A DNA stretch of 12,094 nt from Pyrinomonadaceae bacterium (GTDB lineage Bacteria > Acidobacteriota > Blastocatellia > Pyrinomonadales > Pyrinomonadaceae), in the NCBI GenBank assembly GCA_014379075.1, contig JACMMN010000041.1, positions 1-12,094 on the forward strand. Direction: 5' to 3'. Within the stretch, counting starts at the first letter, position 1; every line of letters begins with the position of its first letter. The notes under the pieces were generated by a model. The model was given only the letters and a program-made list of their open reading frames with translations, was not told where the DNA came from and searched no databases. The position numbers were made by a program, and so were the translations under genes. Positions 1-6,152 of this stretch are shown here, piece after piece.

Positions 1-21
1 CGAAAATCCAAAATCAAAATT
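1..21. repeat. Probable right arm of a truncated intergenic palindrome
   Basis: The 21 bases before rplF are a degenerate run of the word AAAATC (CGAAAATC, CAAAATC, AAAATT). They resemble the right arms of the complete palindromes found in later gaps, most closely the one before rpsM. The left arm would lie outside the window, so the assignment is an inference from the pattern. No Shine-Dalgarno sequence is visible before the rplF ATG. Confidence 0.4.
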
Positions 22-582
22 ATGTCACGAGTAGGAAAAAAACCGATCACGATACCTTCGGGCGTCACGGTAACGATCAGCGATTCGCAATTGGAAGTGA
101 AAGGGCCGAAGGGCACTTTGAACACGCCGGTGCCGAACGGCGTTAAGTTTGTCCAGGAAGACGGAACACTCACTGCCGAACGCGCGAATGATGATATTGC
201 GGCGTTTCACGGCCTCGCGAGGGCTTTAGCTAATAACGCCGTTGTTGGTGTTACTGAAGGATTTAAGCGGGAGATGGATGTCGTCGGCGTCGGTTATAAG
301 GCTGATGTTCAGGGCAACAAGATCATGTTCGCTCTCGGATACTCGCACCCGATCGAGTACGTTTTGCCGGCAGGCATCGAAGCTAAGACAGAAAGGGTCA
401 ACACCAAGACCTCGATCAACCAGTATCAGTTAACGATCACCTTGACGGGAATTGATAAACAAAGGCTCGGACAGGTCGCGGCAGAGTTGAATCGCTTGCG
501 CAAACCCGATGCATATAAAGGTAAAGGCATTCGTTATGCGGATAGGTTGTATAAATTGAAACCGGGCAAAACCGGAAAATAG
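22..582 (+). CDS. rplF: 50S ribosomal protein L6
   Basis: L6 binds 23S rRNA near the factor-binding site of the large subunit, beside the sarcin-ricin loop. The 186-residue product has the normal family length. It opens with the typical MSRVGKKPI start, followed by LEVKGPKG at residues 24-31, and comprises two similar alpha/beta halves (about 1-80 and 82-175). The conserved C-terminal signature PDAYKGKGIRY lies at 162-172, followed by a basic tail. The ATG at 22 gives the canonical N-terminus although no Shine-Dalgarno motif precedes it. It is the first gene in the window and is followed by rplR, as in spc operons generally; rpsH would be expected just upstream. Nothing is odd in the coding sequence. 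Confidence 0.97.
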   Translation: MSRVGKKPITIPSGVTVTISDSQLEVKGPKGTLNTPVPNGVKFVQEDGTLTAERANDDIAAFHGLARALANNAVVGVTEGFKREMDVVGVGYKADVQGNKIMFALGYSHPIEYVLPAGIEAKTERVNTKTSINQYQLTITLTGIDKQRLGQVAAELNRLRKPDAYKGKGIRYADRLYKLKPGKTGK

Positions 583-672
583 TTTGTTGAGTTTAGGGAG
601 TTTATAGTGTTCATAGGGTTTTCAACTCTATAAACTCTGTAAACTCCAAAAACTCTAAAAACTCATAAGATT
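583..672. repeat. Intergenic palindrome, ACTCT-word type (rplF-rplR)
   Basis: Bases 589-620 pair with 624-655: 26 of 32 positions are complementary across a 3-base loop, and two of the six mismatches would be G-U pairs in RNA. Each arm is itself a degenerate repeat; the right arm reads as copies of AAACTCT with 1-3 base spacers, and the left arm as its complement. The element fills nearly the whole gap between stop and start. There is no T-run after the stem, so it does not look like an intrinsic terminator. Confidence 0.8.
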
Positions 673-1080
673 ATGGCACAGAAAAATAGAGCAGATATTC
701 GCCGCGGGGTTCACAGCCGCATTCGCAAGAAAGTTCGCGGGTCGGAAACGCGTCCGCGTCTGGCGGTGTTTCGCAGCTTGAATCACATTTACGCACAGTT
801 GATCGATGACGACAGCGGCAAAACGCTGGCGGCGGCGTCAACAGCTGAAAAGGCTTTGGCGGGGAAGACGGGCGGAAATATCGCGGCGGCCGAAACGGTC
901 GGCAAAGCTATTGCTGAAAGGGCGTTAGCGGCAGGTGTTTCGAATGTGGTTTTCGATCGCGGCGGCTATGTCTATCACGGACGCGTTAAGGCGCTTCTCG
1001 ATGCGACACGCACAGCCGGATTAAATAAGAATGAAACGGCGGAAAAGCCGTCGAAAGAAGAGAGCAATAATGAAAGCTAA
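673..1080 (+). CDS. rplR: 50S ribosomal protein L18
   Basis: L18 binds 5S rRNA, with L5, and anchors it to the central protuberance of the large subunit. The 135-residue product shows the basic N-terminal RNA-binding block RIRKKVRGSETRPRLAVFRS (16-35) and the conserved FDRGGYVYHGRVKAL (94-108). L18 proteins commonly end soon after the AGL motif (115-117 here). This one continues with a polar, low-complexity tail (118-135) rich in Glu, Lys, Asn and Ser. The tail codons contain the purine-rich ribosome-binding region of rpsE, and the last 11 bases overlap the rpsE start, so the two genes are probably translationally coupled. No clear Shine-Dalgarno precedes the ATG, which follows an AT-rich palindrome arm. 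Confidence 0.96.
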   Translation: MAQKNRADIRRGVHSRIRKKVRGSETRPRLAVFRSLNHIYAQLIDDDSGKTLAAASTAEKALAGKTGGNIAAAETVGKAIAERALAAGVSNVVFDRGGYVYHGRVKALLDATRTAGLNKNETAEKPSKEESNNES

Positions 1081-1579
1081 ACAGAGAATTTCTCCGAATG
1101 GATTACTGCTGAAGGATCAGCTTATCTCGATCAACCGCGTTACTAAAGTAGTTAAGGGTGGTAAAAACATGTCGTTTGCCGCCTTGGTTGTTATCGGAGA
1201 CGAAGCCGGACACGTTGGATTCGGGACCGGAAAAGCGAAGGAAGTGCCGAACGCGATCAAGAAAGCGGTCGAAGCGGCCAAAAACAATCTTATCCGCGTT
1301 CCGCTTATCGACGGCACATTGCCGCACGAACTGATCGGCGAATACGGAGCAGGACGCGTTTTGCTCAAGCCGGCTGCCGAAGGAACAGGCGTTATCGCGG
1401 GCGGAGCGGTCCGTGCAGTGCTCCAGTCGCTTGGAATTCATAATGTCCGAACGAAGATCCTCGGTTCGCGAAATAATCACAATGTGGTTCGCGCGACATT
1501 CGACGGATTGTCGAGAATGAAGGATCCGCTTGATGTTGCAAGACTTCGCGGCAAACAGGTGGAAGAGTTGGTGGGTTAG
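1070..1579 (+). CDS. rpsE: 30S ribosomal protein S5
   Basis: S5 lies at the mRNA entry side and decoding region of the small subunit and affects translational accuracy. From the ATG at 1070 the product is 169 residues, normal for the family. The N-terminal double-stranded-RNA-binding-like domain (about 13-79) includes GFGTGKAKEVP at 50-60. The C-terminal ribosomal-fold domain begins near the glycine-rich stretch PAAEGTGVIAGGAVRAVLQS (101-120). An in-frame ATG at 1031 would add 13 Arg/Lys-rich residues, but it lies deep in rplR. The ATG at 1070 follows a purine-rich AAAGAAGAGAG at a good distance and gives the expected N-terminus. It overlaps the end of rplR by 11 bases, suggesting coupled translation. 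Confidence 0.96.
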   Translation: MKAKQRISPNGLLLKDQLISINRVTKVVKGGKNMSFAALVVIGDEAGHVGFGTGKAKEVPNAIKKAVEAAKNNLIRVPLIDGTLPHELIGEYGAGRVLLKPAAEGTGVIAGGAVRAVLQSLGIHNVRTKILGSRNNHNVVRATFDGLSRMKDPLDVARLRGKQVEELVG

Positions 1580-1676
1580 GGAGTTTATAGCGTTATTAGA
1601 GTTTAAGGATTCCTGATCCCTGACTCTACATACCCTAAAAACTCCATGAACTCGAGAGACTCAACAAATTAAGATC
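1580..1676. repeat. Intergenic palindrome, ACTCT-word type (rpsE-rpmD)
   Basis: Bases 1581-1612 pair imperfectly with 1622-1653, about 22 of 32 positions, around a 9-base loop. The words are GAGTTTA in the left arm and ACTC-containing copies in the right, clearly related to the element between rplF and rplR but more decayed. It begins one base after the rpsE stop and ends close to the rpmD start. Confidence 0.65.
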
Positions 1677-1880
1677 ATGGTAAAGAAAACAGAAACAACA
1701 GAAGGCGGAACGATCAAGATTCAATATTACAGAAGCTCGATCGGTTATTCGAAAAAACAGAAGACCATCGTGAGAGCCTTGGGGATAACCAAGTTGAATC
1801 AGACGGTTGAGCGGGGCGACACGCCTTCGATGCGCGGTATTGTTAACAAGGTTCCGCATCTTTTAAGAATTGTTGAATAG
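1677..1880 (+). CDS. rpmD: 50S ribosomal protein L30
   Basis: L30 is a small protein on the outside of the large subunit, contacting 23S rRNA domains. The 67-residue product has the family's core: a beta strand (TIKIQYYRSSIGYSKKQK, 12-29) followed by an alpha-helical segment with VRALGITKLNQTV (32-44) and a final MRGIVNKVPHLLRI (52-65). The family is usually about 60 residues; the extra length is a short hydrophilic N-terminus (residues 1-11, KKTETTEGG). The position between rpsE and rplO is canonical. No Shine-Dalgarno is obvious upstream of the ATG (AAATTAAGATC), consistent with other genes that follow an abutting palindrome. Confidence 0.94.
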   Translation: MVKKTETTEGGTIKIQYYRSSIGYSKKQKTIVRALGITKLNQTVERGDTPSMRGIVNKVPHLLRIVE

Positions 1881-2002
1881 ATGTGTTTGTAGCCCGCACG
1901 TGTCAGTAGCCCGCACGTAAGTAAGGGCAACGAAGCCCTTACTTACGTGCGGGCTACTGACAACGCCACTGACACGCTGGCTACACACAAGAGGAAAAGA
2001 AA
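1881..2002. repeat. Perfect 27-bp inverted repeat inside a larger palindromic element (rpmD-rplO)
   Basis: Bases 1902-1928 and 1935-1961 are perfect reverse complements (27 of 27) with a 6-base AACGAA loop. The arm contains the word GTAGCCCGCACGT, which also occurs just outside it at 1890-1902, so the left side holds two partial direct copies. The flanks TGTGT (1882-1886) and ACACA (1984-1988) and the nearby GTGTCA/TGACAC pair extend the palindrome imperfectly outwards. Its GC-rich arms differ from the AT-rich elements in most other gaps. There is no T-tail. It resembles a REP-like or non-autonomous mobile element. Confidence 0.85.
1991..1995 (+). promoter_or_regulatory. Ribosome binding site of rplO
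   Basis: GAGGA lies 7 bases before the rplO ATG, just outside the palindrome. It contrasts with the missing motif upstream of genes that directly abut a palindrome arm. Confidence 0.7.
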
Positions 2003-2476
2003 ATGGCATTAGGACTAAACAATTTAAGCCCGGCAAAAGGCTCGACGCATAAGAAAAAAAGGGTCGGCCGCGGGCCCGGTTCGGGACTTGGGAAAACAGC
2101 CGGCCGAGGGCATAAAGGACAAAAATCGCGTTCGGGCTACAGCAGCCGCCCGGGATTCGAGGGTGGACAAATGCCTTTGCAGCGTCGTCTGCCGAAGCGC
2201 GGATTTACCAATATCTTTAAGAAAGAATGGGTCGAGGTGAACTTAGCGAAGATCGACGAGAGCTTCAAGGCCGGCGAAGAAGTTACGCCCGAAATTCTCC
2301 ATGCTCGCGGCCTGGTAAAAAAAGCGAAGCACGATCTGGTGATCCTGGGCAACGGAGATATTACAAAAGCACTGAAGATATCGGCTCACCGTTATACAAA
2401 AACGGCTAAAGACAAGATCGAGGCAGCAGGCGGCGAAGCAACGTTGATCGTCAGAGAACCAAAAGCGGAAGCATAA
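2003..2476 (+). CDS. rplO: 50S ribosomal protein L15
   Basis: L15 is an assembly protein of the large subunit whose extended basic N-terminus threads into 23S rRNA. The 157-residue product has the usual size. The Gly/Arg/Lys-rich N-terminus (residues 11-50) contains KKKRVGRGPGSGLGKTAGRG (17-36). It is followed by the signature GFEGGQMPLQRRLPKRGF (51-68) and a globular C-terminal domain (about 75-153) with the typical LVILGNGDITKAL (112-124). It sits directly upstream of secY, as in spc operons generally. Confidence 0.97.
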   Translation: MALGLNNLSPAKGSTHKKKRVGRGPGSGLGKTAGRGHKGQKSRSGYSSRPGFEGGQMPLQRRLPKRGFTNIFKKEWVEVNLAKIDESFKAGEEVTPEILHARGLVKKAKHDLVILGNGDITKALKISAHRYTKTAKDKIEAAGGEATLIVREPKAEA

Positions 2477-2588
2477 GAAAGTAAGAGTAACGGCTTTAGC
2501 CGTGATTCTTACGTTGCCATCTCGCGCTCAGTGGTCTGAATTCGAACGAAGTTCGCGCCTAAAGGCGTTACTCTAACGAAGGAATTAT
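2477..2588. repeat. Nested double palindrome (rplO-secY)
   Basis: Two inverted repeats are nested. The inner one pairs 2481-2495 with 2498-2512 (13 of 15) around GGCTTTAGCC. The outer one begins AGAGTAACG at 2484-2492 and is matched exactly by CGTTACTCT at 2566-2574; the similarity continues through GGCTTTAGCC on the left and GCCTAAAGGC on the right. A third short stem, CGAAC-GAA-GTTCG, lies at about 2544-2556. Alternative folds are therefore possible. The secY ribosome binding site AAGGA (2579-2583) lies outside the element. Confidence 0.75.
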
Positions 2589-4007
2589 ATGGAGAAGTTT
2601 TTTGCCGCCGTCCAGAACATGTTTAAGATTCCCGAGCTGCGTAAACGCATACTGTTTACGCTCGGGCTGCTGGCGGTATATCGTTTAGGAGCGCACGTAA
2701 CCGCTCCGGGTATTAATAAGGAACGTCTCGAACAGGTTTGGGGCGAGGTCTCGGGAACGCTTCTCGGTGTCTTGGATCTGTTTTCAGGCGGCAACTTTCG
2801 TACAATTTCTGTTTTTGCACTTGGTGTCACACCTTATATCACGGCATCGATCATTATGCAGTTGATGCCGGTGCTGTCGCCTGCCGTCAAAAAAATACAG
2901 GAAGAAGGCGAGGTCGGAAGACAAAAACTTAATCAGTGGACGCGGTATTTGACCGTCGTTCTTTGCGCCGTTCAGACTTTCTTCGTTGCCACATGGCTAA
3001 ACCGAAACGGCGTGATAGGAGATACCTGGTGGGCGACGGCGATGGTCGTTATCACCCTTACCACGGGTACTATCTTTGTAATGTGGCTTGGTGAACAAAT
3101 AACCGAGCGCGGCGTCGGCAATGGTATTTCACTTTTGATCTTCGCAGGTATCGTCATTGGGCTGCCGAGTGCAATAGTTCAGGTTTCGGAAAGGGTCCGT
3201 GCCGGTGATGCTTCGCAAACTCTCGGTGTGATCTTTTTAGTAGTGATCCTTGTCGCACTTATCGCACTTGTCGTTTATGTTGAATCGGCAAGACGAAAAA
3301 TTGCGATCAGCTACGCCAGCAGGCGGGTTGGAAACCAGACGTTTCAGGGACAGGAAACAAGTTTGCCGCTGAAGATCAATATGGGCGGTGTTATTCCCGT
3401 GATCTTCGCGTCATCCGTGCTCGCGATGCCGCAAACGCTTTTTTCGGCGTTTCCGCCGGATCCGAGTAATTTGGACACGACATGGGGGAAGGTTCACACT
3501 TTTTTCCAGCAGTTTCACGGCGGCGATCCGTATTACGAACTCGTTTTCATTTCGCTGATCGTCTTGTTCACCTTCTTTTATATTACGATCGTTTTCAACA
3601 CGGATGAAGTTGCGGATAACCTCAGAAAACACGGCGGCTTTATTGCCGGTATTCGTCCGGGAGCACCGACGGCGGAATATCTGAACGGTATTCTGACTCG
3701 TCTGACCACTGTCGGAGCTTTATACCTGGCTTTTGTCGCGTTCGTGCCCCAGGTTTTGCTGAGCGGTTTCAGGGTAGCGAGGCTGCCGTTTATTGGTGAC
3801 CGTCTGGATGCCTTTCTGACTGCGACGCCGGGTTTAAGCTGGATACCCACTGGTTTGGGTTACCAATTCTTCTTCGGCGGAACGTCGCTGCTGATCTTGG
3901 TCGGTGTCGCAATGGATACCGTTGCCCAGATCGAAGCCCAGCTTGTAATGAGGAATTACGAAGGATTTTTGGGTGCCGGATCGAGGCTTCGCGGCAGGCG
4001 AAGCTAG
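2589..4007 (+). CDS. secY: Preprotein translocase subunit SecY
   Basis: SecY is the channel of the SecYEG translocon, which passes unfolded preproteins through, or laterally into, the cytoplasmic membrane. The 472-residue product has ten hydrophobic segments, roughly at 19-36, 76-95, 118-137, 150-168, 178-195, 212-231, 266-284, 317-337, 372-392 and 427-445, the expected topology. Conserved features include GVTPYITASIIMQLM (79-93), QKLNQWTRYLT (112-122), ERGVGNGIS (173-181), PLKINMGGVIP (260-270, start of TM7) and the C-terminal QLVMRNYEGFL (451-461). The segment after TM7 (about 285-316) is hydrophilic and somewhat extended, which fits a length above the more usual 430-445. AAGGA 5 bases before the ATG supports the start. 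The position between rplO and adk is canonical. Confidence 0.97.
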   Translation: MEKFFAAVQNMFKIPELRKRILFTLGLLAVYRLGAHVTAPGINKERLEQVWGEVSGTLLGVLDLFSGGNFRTISVFALGVTPYITASIIMQLMPVLSPAVKKIQEEGEVGRQKLNQWTRYLTVVLCAVQTFFVATWLNRNGVIGDTWWATAMVVITLTTGTIFVMWLGEQITERGVGNGISLLIFAGIVIGLPSAIVQVSERVRAGDASQTLGVIFLVVILVALIALVVYVESARRKIAISYASRRVGNQTFQGQETSLPLKINMGGVIPVIFASSVLAMPQTLFSAFPPDPSNLDTTWGKVHTFFQQFHGGDPYYELVFISLIVLFTFFYITIVFNTDEVADNLRKHGGFIAGIRPGAPTAEYLNGILTRLTTVGALYLAFVAFVPQVLLSGFRVARLPFIGDRLDAFLTATPGLSWIPTGLGYQFFFGGTSLLILVGVAMDTVAQIEAQLVMRNYEGFLGAGSRLRGRRS

Positions 4008-4081
4008 ACAAATACGAATTTCAAATTACGAATTACGAATTTAACCGTAATTGTTAATTCGTAATTCGTAATTGCCATTTT
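4008..4081. repeat. Intergenic palindrome, ATTACGA-word type (secY-adk)
   Basis: Bases 4025-4044 pair with 4054-4072, complete except for one bulged T, around a 9-base spacer. Each arm holds two to three tandem copies of the 7-base word ATTACGA or its complement, with a further partial copy at 4014-4020. It fills the gap, ending 9 bases before the adk start, and leaves no Shine-Dalgarno sequence. Confidence 0.85.
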
Positions 4082-4726
4082 ATGAGCAAGATTATTGTTT
4101 TGATCGGTGCACCCGGAGCGGGCAAAGGCACGCAGGCACGGCTTTTGAGTGAACGACGCGGGATACCGCAAATTTCGACGGGCGATATGTTTCGCGAAAT
4201 GAAAAAATCGGACACGCCGCTTGCCAGGGAAATTCAGGAGATCATGGCTTCGGGAAAACTGATCACGGATGAAATAACCCTGGAGATGGTGAAAGAGCGG
4301 ACCTCACGCGACGATGCGAAGGGAAGTTATATTCTCGACGGATATCCGAGAACGGCGGTACAGGCTGAACAGCTTGAAGTATTGGCAAAGGAACAGGGCA
4401 AGGAAATTCAAGCGGTCGAGGTCGATGTTCCGAAAGTCGAATTGATGAAGCGGCTGACCGGACGCAGAAGCTGCCCGGTTTGCGGCGAGATATACAATAT
4501 CTATTCGAAGCCGCCGAAGAACGGCAATGTGTGCGATCTTCATCCGGATACAGAACTTGGCCAGCGTGCCGACGACAACGAGGAAAAGGTCAAGGTTCGG
4601 CTGGAAACATACGACGAGTTGACGAAACCTTTGCTGGACTACTATGAAAGTTCAGGCCGACTGCAGAAAGTGGACGGCACCGGAGAGGTCGAGGCGATTT
4701 ACGAAGAGCTTGAAAAGTTGATCTGA
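4082..4726 (+). CDS. adk: Adenylate kinase, zinc-lid (long) type
   Basis: Cytosolic adenylate kinase interconverts ATP + AMP and 2 ADP, setting the adenylate balance. The 214-residue product is a full long-form enzyme. The P-loop GAPGAGKGTQ lies at 9-18, the AMP-binding region at 30-60 (ISTGDMFREM), DGYPR at 86-90, and the arginine-containing GQRADD at 160-165. The LID domain carries C131-X2-C134-X16-C151-X2-H154, a likely structural zinc site of the Cys3-His kind instead of the more familiar Cys4 or Cys3-Asp. Location after secY is standard for spc operons. No Shine-Dalgarno is visible (GCCATTTT directly before ATG). Translation from this ATG gives the expected MSKIIVLIGAPG start. Confidence 0.97.
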   Translation: MSKIIVLIGAPGAGKGTQARLLSERRGIPQISTGDMFREMKKSDTPLAREIQEIMASGKLITDEITLEMVKERTSRDDAKGSYILDGYPRTAVQAEQLEVLAKEQGKEIQAVEVDVPKVELMKRLTGRRSCPVCGEIYNIYSKPPKNGNVCDLHPDTELGQRADDNEEKVKVRLETYDELTKPLLDYYESSGRLQKVDGTGEVEAIYEELEKLI

Positions 4727-4793
4727 TATGACGACCGGTTCAAAGATAGGCGTAGTTTTTAGTAAAGCTTTTCATATCCTGACCGGAAAGAAA

Positions 4794-5606
4794 ATGATAA
4801 TCGCAAAGTCTCAAAAAGATCTGGATAAGATGCGTGCCGTCGGTGAGCTGATCGCCGATGTCCGCGAGGCTTTGCGGGTGATGGTCGTGCCTGGGGTAAC
4901 GACTTTGGAGCTAAACGCCGTCGCCGAGAAGATGATGCGCGACGCCGGTTCCATACCGACGTTTATCGGATACGCTCCGCACGGGATGATCCCGTTTCCG
5001 TTCGCGATCTGTGCATCGGTGAATGAAGCGATCGTCCATGGCTTTTCCACCGCTATTCCGCTTAAGGACGGCGATGTTGTCTCGCTCGATATGGCTTGCA
5101 CTTATCACGGCTTTGTCGGCGACACGGCGATGACCGTTCCGGTCGGGGATGTGAGTGATGAACTCAAGCAGTTGATCCGCGTTACGGAAGAATGCCTGGC
5201 TTTCGGTATTGAGCAGTGCCATATAAATAACCGCGTCGGCGACATTGGAGCAGTCATTCAGCAGCACGCCGAAAATTTCGGTTATGGCATCGTCCGCGAT
5301 TACACCGGCCACGGGATCGGGCGTTCGATGCATGAGGCTCCGCAGATCCCGAATTACGGCCGGCAGGGAACTAAAGAGAAGATACGGGCCGGTTACTGCT
5401 TCGCGATCGAGCCGATGCTCAACCTGGGAACTCATGAAACCAAGACTCTGGCCGACAAATGGACGGTCGTTACGAAAGACGGAAAAGCGTCCGCGCATGC
5501 CGAGCATACCTTGGCCGTGACGCCCGACGGGCCGGAGATCTTAACGTTGACGAAAGCTCAAAAGCTCGCTCTAAAGAAAGGAAAGACCGAAACCGTAGCG
5601 GCCTGA
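4794..5606 (+). CDS. map: Methionine aminopeptidase, type I
   Basis: Map removes the initiator methionine from nascent proteins. From the ATG at 4794 the product is 270 residues and starts like the family (MIIAKSQKDLDKMR). The dinuclear metal ligands are all present: D99 (SLDMAC), D110 (GFVGDT), H173 (TGHGIG), E206 (AIEPM) and E237 (AEHT), plus the active-site H82 (VHG). The zinc-finger N-terminus of some type Ic enzymes is absent. The frame is also open from an ATG at 4728, one base after the adk stop; that start adds 22 residues (MTTGSKIGVVFSKAFHILTGKK) with no family counterpart. The internal start has GGAAAG close by, with only about 3 bases of spacing. I prefer 4794, but translation reinitiating at 4728 cannot be excluded. 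Confidence 0.93.
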   Translation: MIIAKSQKDLDKMRAVGELIADVREALRVMVVPGVTTLELNAVAEKMMRDAGSIPTFIGYAPHGMIPFPFAICASVNEAIVHGFSTAIPLKDGDVVSLDMACTYHGFVGDTAMTVPVGDVSDELKQLIRVTEECLAFGIEQCHINNRVGDIGAVIQQHAENFGYGIVRDYTGHGIGRSMHEAPQIPNYGRQGTKEKIRAGYCFAIEPMLNLGTHETKTLADKWTVVTKDGKASAHAEHTLAVTPDGPEILTLTKAQKLALKKGKTETVAA

Positions 5607-5607
5607 C

Positions 5608-5636
5608 TTGAAAAATAGGAATAAAAAGGTTAACAT
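5608..5636 (+). promoter_or_regulatory. Candidate sigma-70-like promoter before infA
   Basis: TTGAAA (5608-5613) and TAACAT (5631-5636) are separated by 17 bases, directly after the map stop. If used, it would start RNA near 5643 and give a leader of about 35 bases. This is inferred from spacing and similarity only. Such matches arise by chance in AT-rich gaps, but this gap is also one of the few without a long palindrome. Confidence 0.4.
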
Positions 5637-5645
5637 TTACGGTTT

Positions 5646-5669
5646 GTCCAACTAATCAGTGAGTTGGTC
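5646..5669 (+). promoter_or_regulatory. Small hairpin just upstream of the infA ribosome binding site
   Basis: CCAACT (5648-5653) and AGTTGG (5662-5667) form a perfect 6-bp stem with an 8-base loop, extendable to 7 of 8 bases with GTCCAACT and AGTTGGTC. It ends one base before GGAG (5671-5674), which lies 3 bases from the infA ATG. It could affect access to the ribosome binding site; no known regulatory family is recognised. Confidence 0.4.
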
Positions 5670-5677
5670 TGGAGACT

Positions 5678-5899
5678 ATGTCCAAAGAAGAAGCGATCGA
5701 GGTAACGGCGACAGTCCTGGAGACTCTTCCAAACGCAATGTTTAAGGTTGCGGTGGACGATAATCAGCACGAGGTGCTGGCGCATATCTCAGGAAAAATG
5801 CGGAAGAATTTTATCCGCATTCTGCCCGGCGACAAAGTTTTGGTCGAGCTTTCGCCATACGATCTTAAACGCGGGCGGATCACATATCGCTATAAATAG
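5678..5899 (+). CDS. infA: Translation initiation factor IF-1
   Basis: IF-1 occupies the ribosomal A site of the small subunit during initiation and helps IF-2 and IF-3 select the start codon. The 73-residue product is a single S1-type OB fold of normal length. It has the conserved EVTATVLETLPNAMFKV (8-24), VLAHISGKMRKNFIRILPGD (33-52), and the ending LSPYDLKRGRITYRYK (58-73). GGAG shortly before the ATG supports the start. It stands between map and rpmJ, a common arrangement. A hairpin and a candidate promoter lie upstream. Confidence 0.97.
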   Translation: MSKEEAIEVTATVLETLPNAMFKVAVDDNQHEVLAHISGKMRKNFIRILPGDKVLVELSPYDLKRGRITYRYK

Positions 5900-5917
5900 G
5901 CAAGAGCGGGGAAAATT

Positions 5918-6031
5918 ATGAAAGTACGTCCGTCAGTAAAGAAAATGTGCGACAAGTGTAAGGTTATTCATAGAAAGGGTATTGTGCGCGTTATTTGCGA
6001 GAACCCTAAGCATAAGCAGAGACAGGGATAA
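5918..6031 (+). CDS. rpmJ: 50S ribosomal protein L36, zinc-binding form
   Basis: L36 is the smallest large-subunit protein and stabilises 23S rRNA structure late in assembly. This 37-residue reading frame begins with the canonical MKVRPSVKKMC. It carries C11-X2-C14-X12-C27-X4-H32, the zinc ligands of the cysteine-containing (C+) paralogue, and ends in HKQRQG, as the family does. GGGGA lies about 4 bases before the ATG. The gap from the infA stop is only 18 bases, so the two are almost certainly cotranscribed. Position before rpsM is standard. Confidence 0.97.
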   Translation: MKVRPSVKKMCDKCKVIHRKGIVRVICENPKHKQRQG

Positions 6032-6152
6032 ACGCATTTTGGATTTTAGATTTGCGATTTTGGATTGAACAGAGGCGGATTCTTTTTTGGAATCTAAAAT
6101 CTAAAATCCGAAATCTAAAATTGATATATAGATTTCGCGATTAGGAGAAGAT
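6032..6152. repeat. Intergenic palindrome, ATTTTAG-word type (rpmJ-rpsM)
   Basis: Bases 6036-6066 pair with 6091-6121 at 25 of 31 positions around a 24-base spacer. Each arm is about four degenerate tandem copies of a 7-base word, ATTTTRG on the left and CTAAAAT on the right. GATTC/GAATC at 6078-6093 offers an alternative inner stem. About 30 bases beyond the element carry the rpsM ribosome binding site AGGAG (6143-6147). In E. coli the leader before rpsM binds S4; no similar pseudoknot can be recognised here by eye. Confidence 0.8.

Noticed and set aside
583..672. Reading the intergenic palindromes as rho-independent terminators
   Set aside because: The stems are AT-rich and not followed by T-runs, and they sit inside an operon of essential genes in which full termination would be harmful.
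1031..1069. Upstream ATG that would lengthen S5 by 13 residues
   Set aside because: It lies 50 bases inside rplR, gives an atypical Arg/Lys run, and lacks the good ribosome binding site seen before the ATG at 1070.
1590..1700. Attachment or recombination sites in the palindromes
   Set aside because: No integrase gene or duplicated target site is visible, and the same structure occurs in many gaps.
4728..4793. Upstream ATG that would lengthen Map by 22 residues
   Set aside because: The extension has no counterpart in the family and the ATG at 4794 gives the standard N-terminus. It stays possible because it lies one base after the adk stop.
4911..5507. Antisense open frame of 198 codons opposite map
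   Set aside because: Map is intact with all five metal ligands. The opposite frame is a codon-usage shadow with no plausible start signal.
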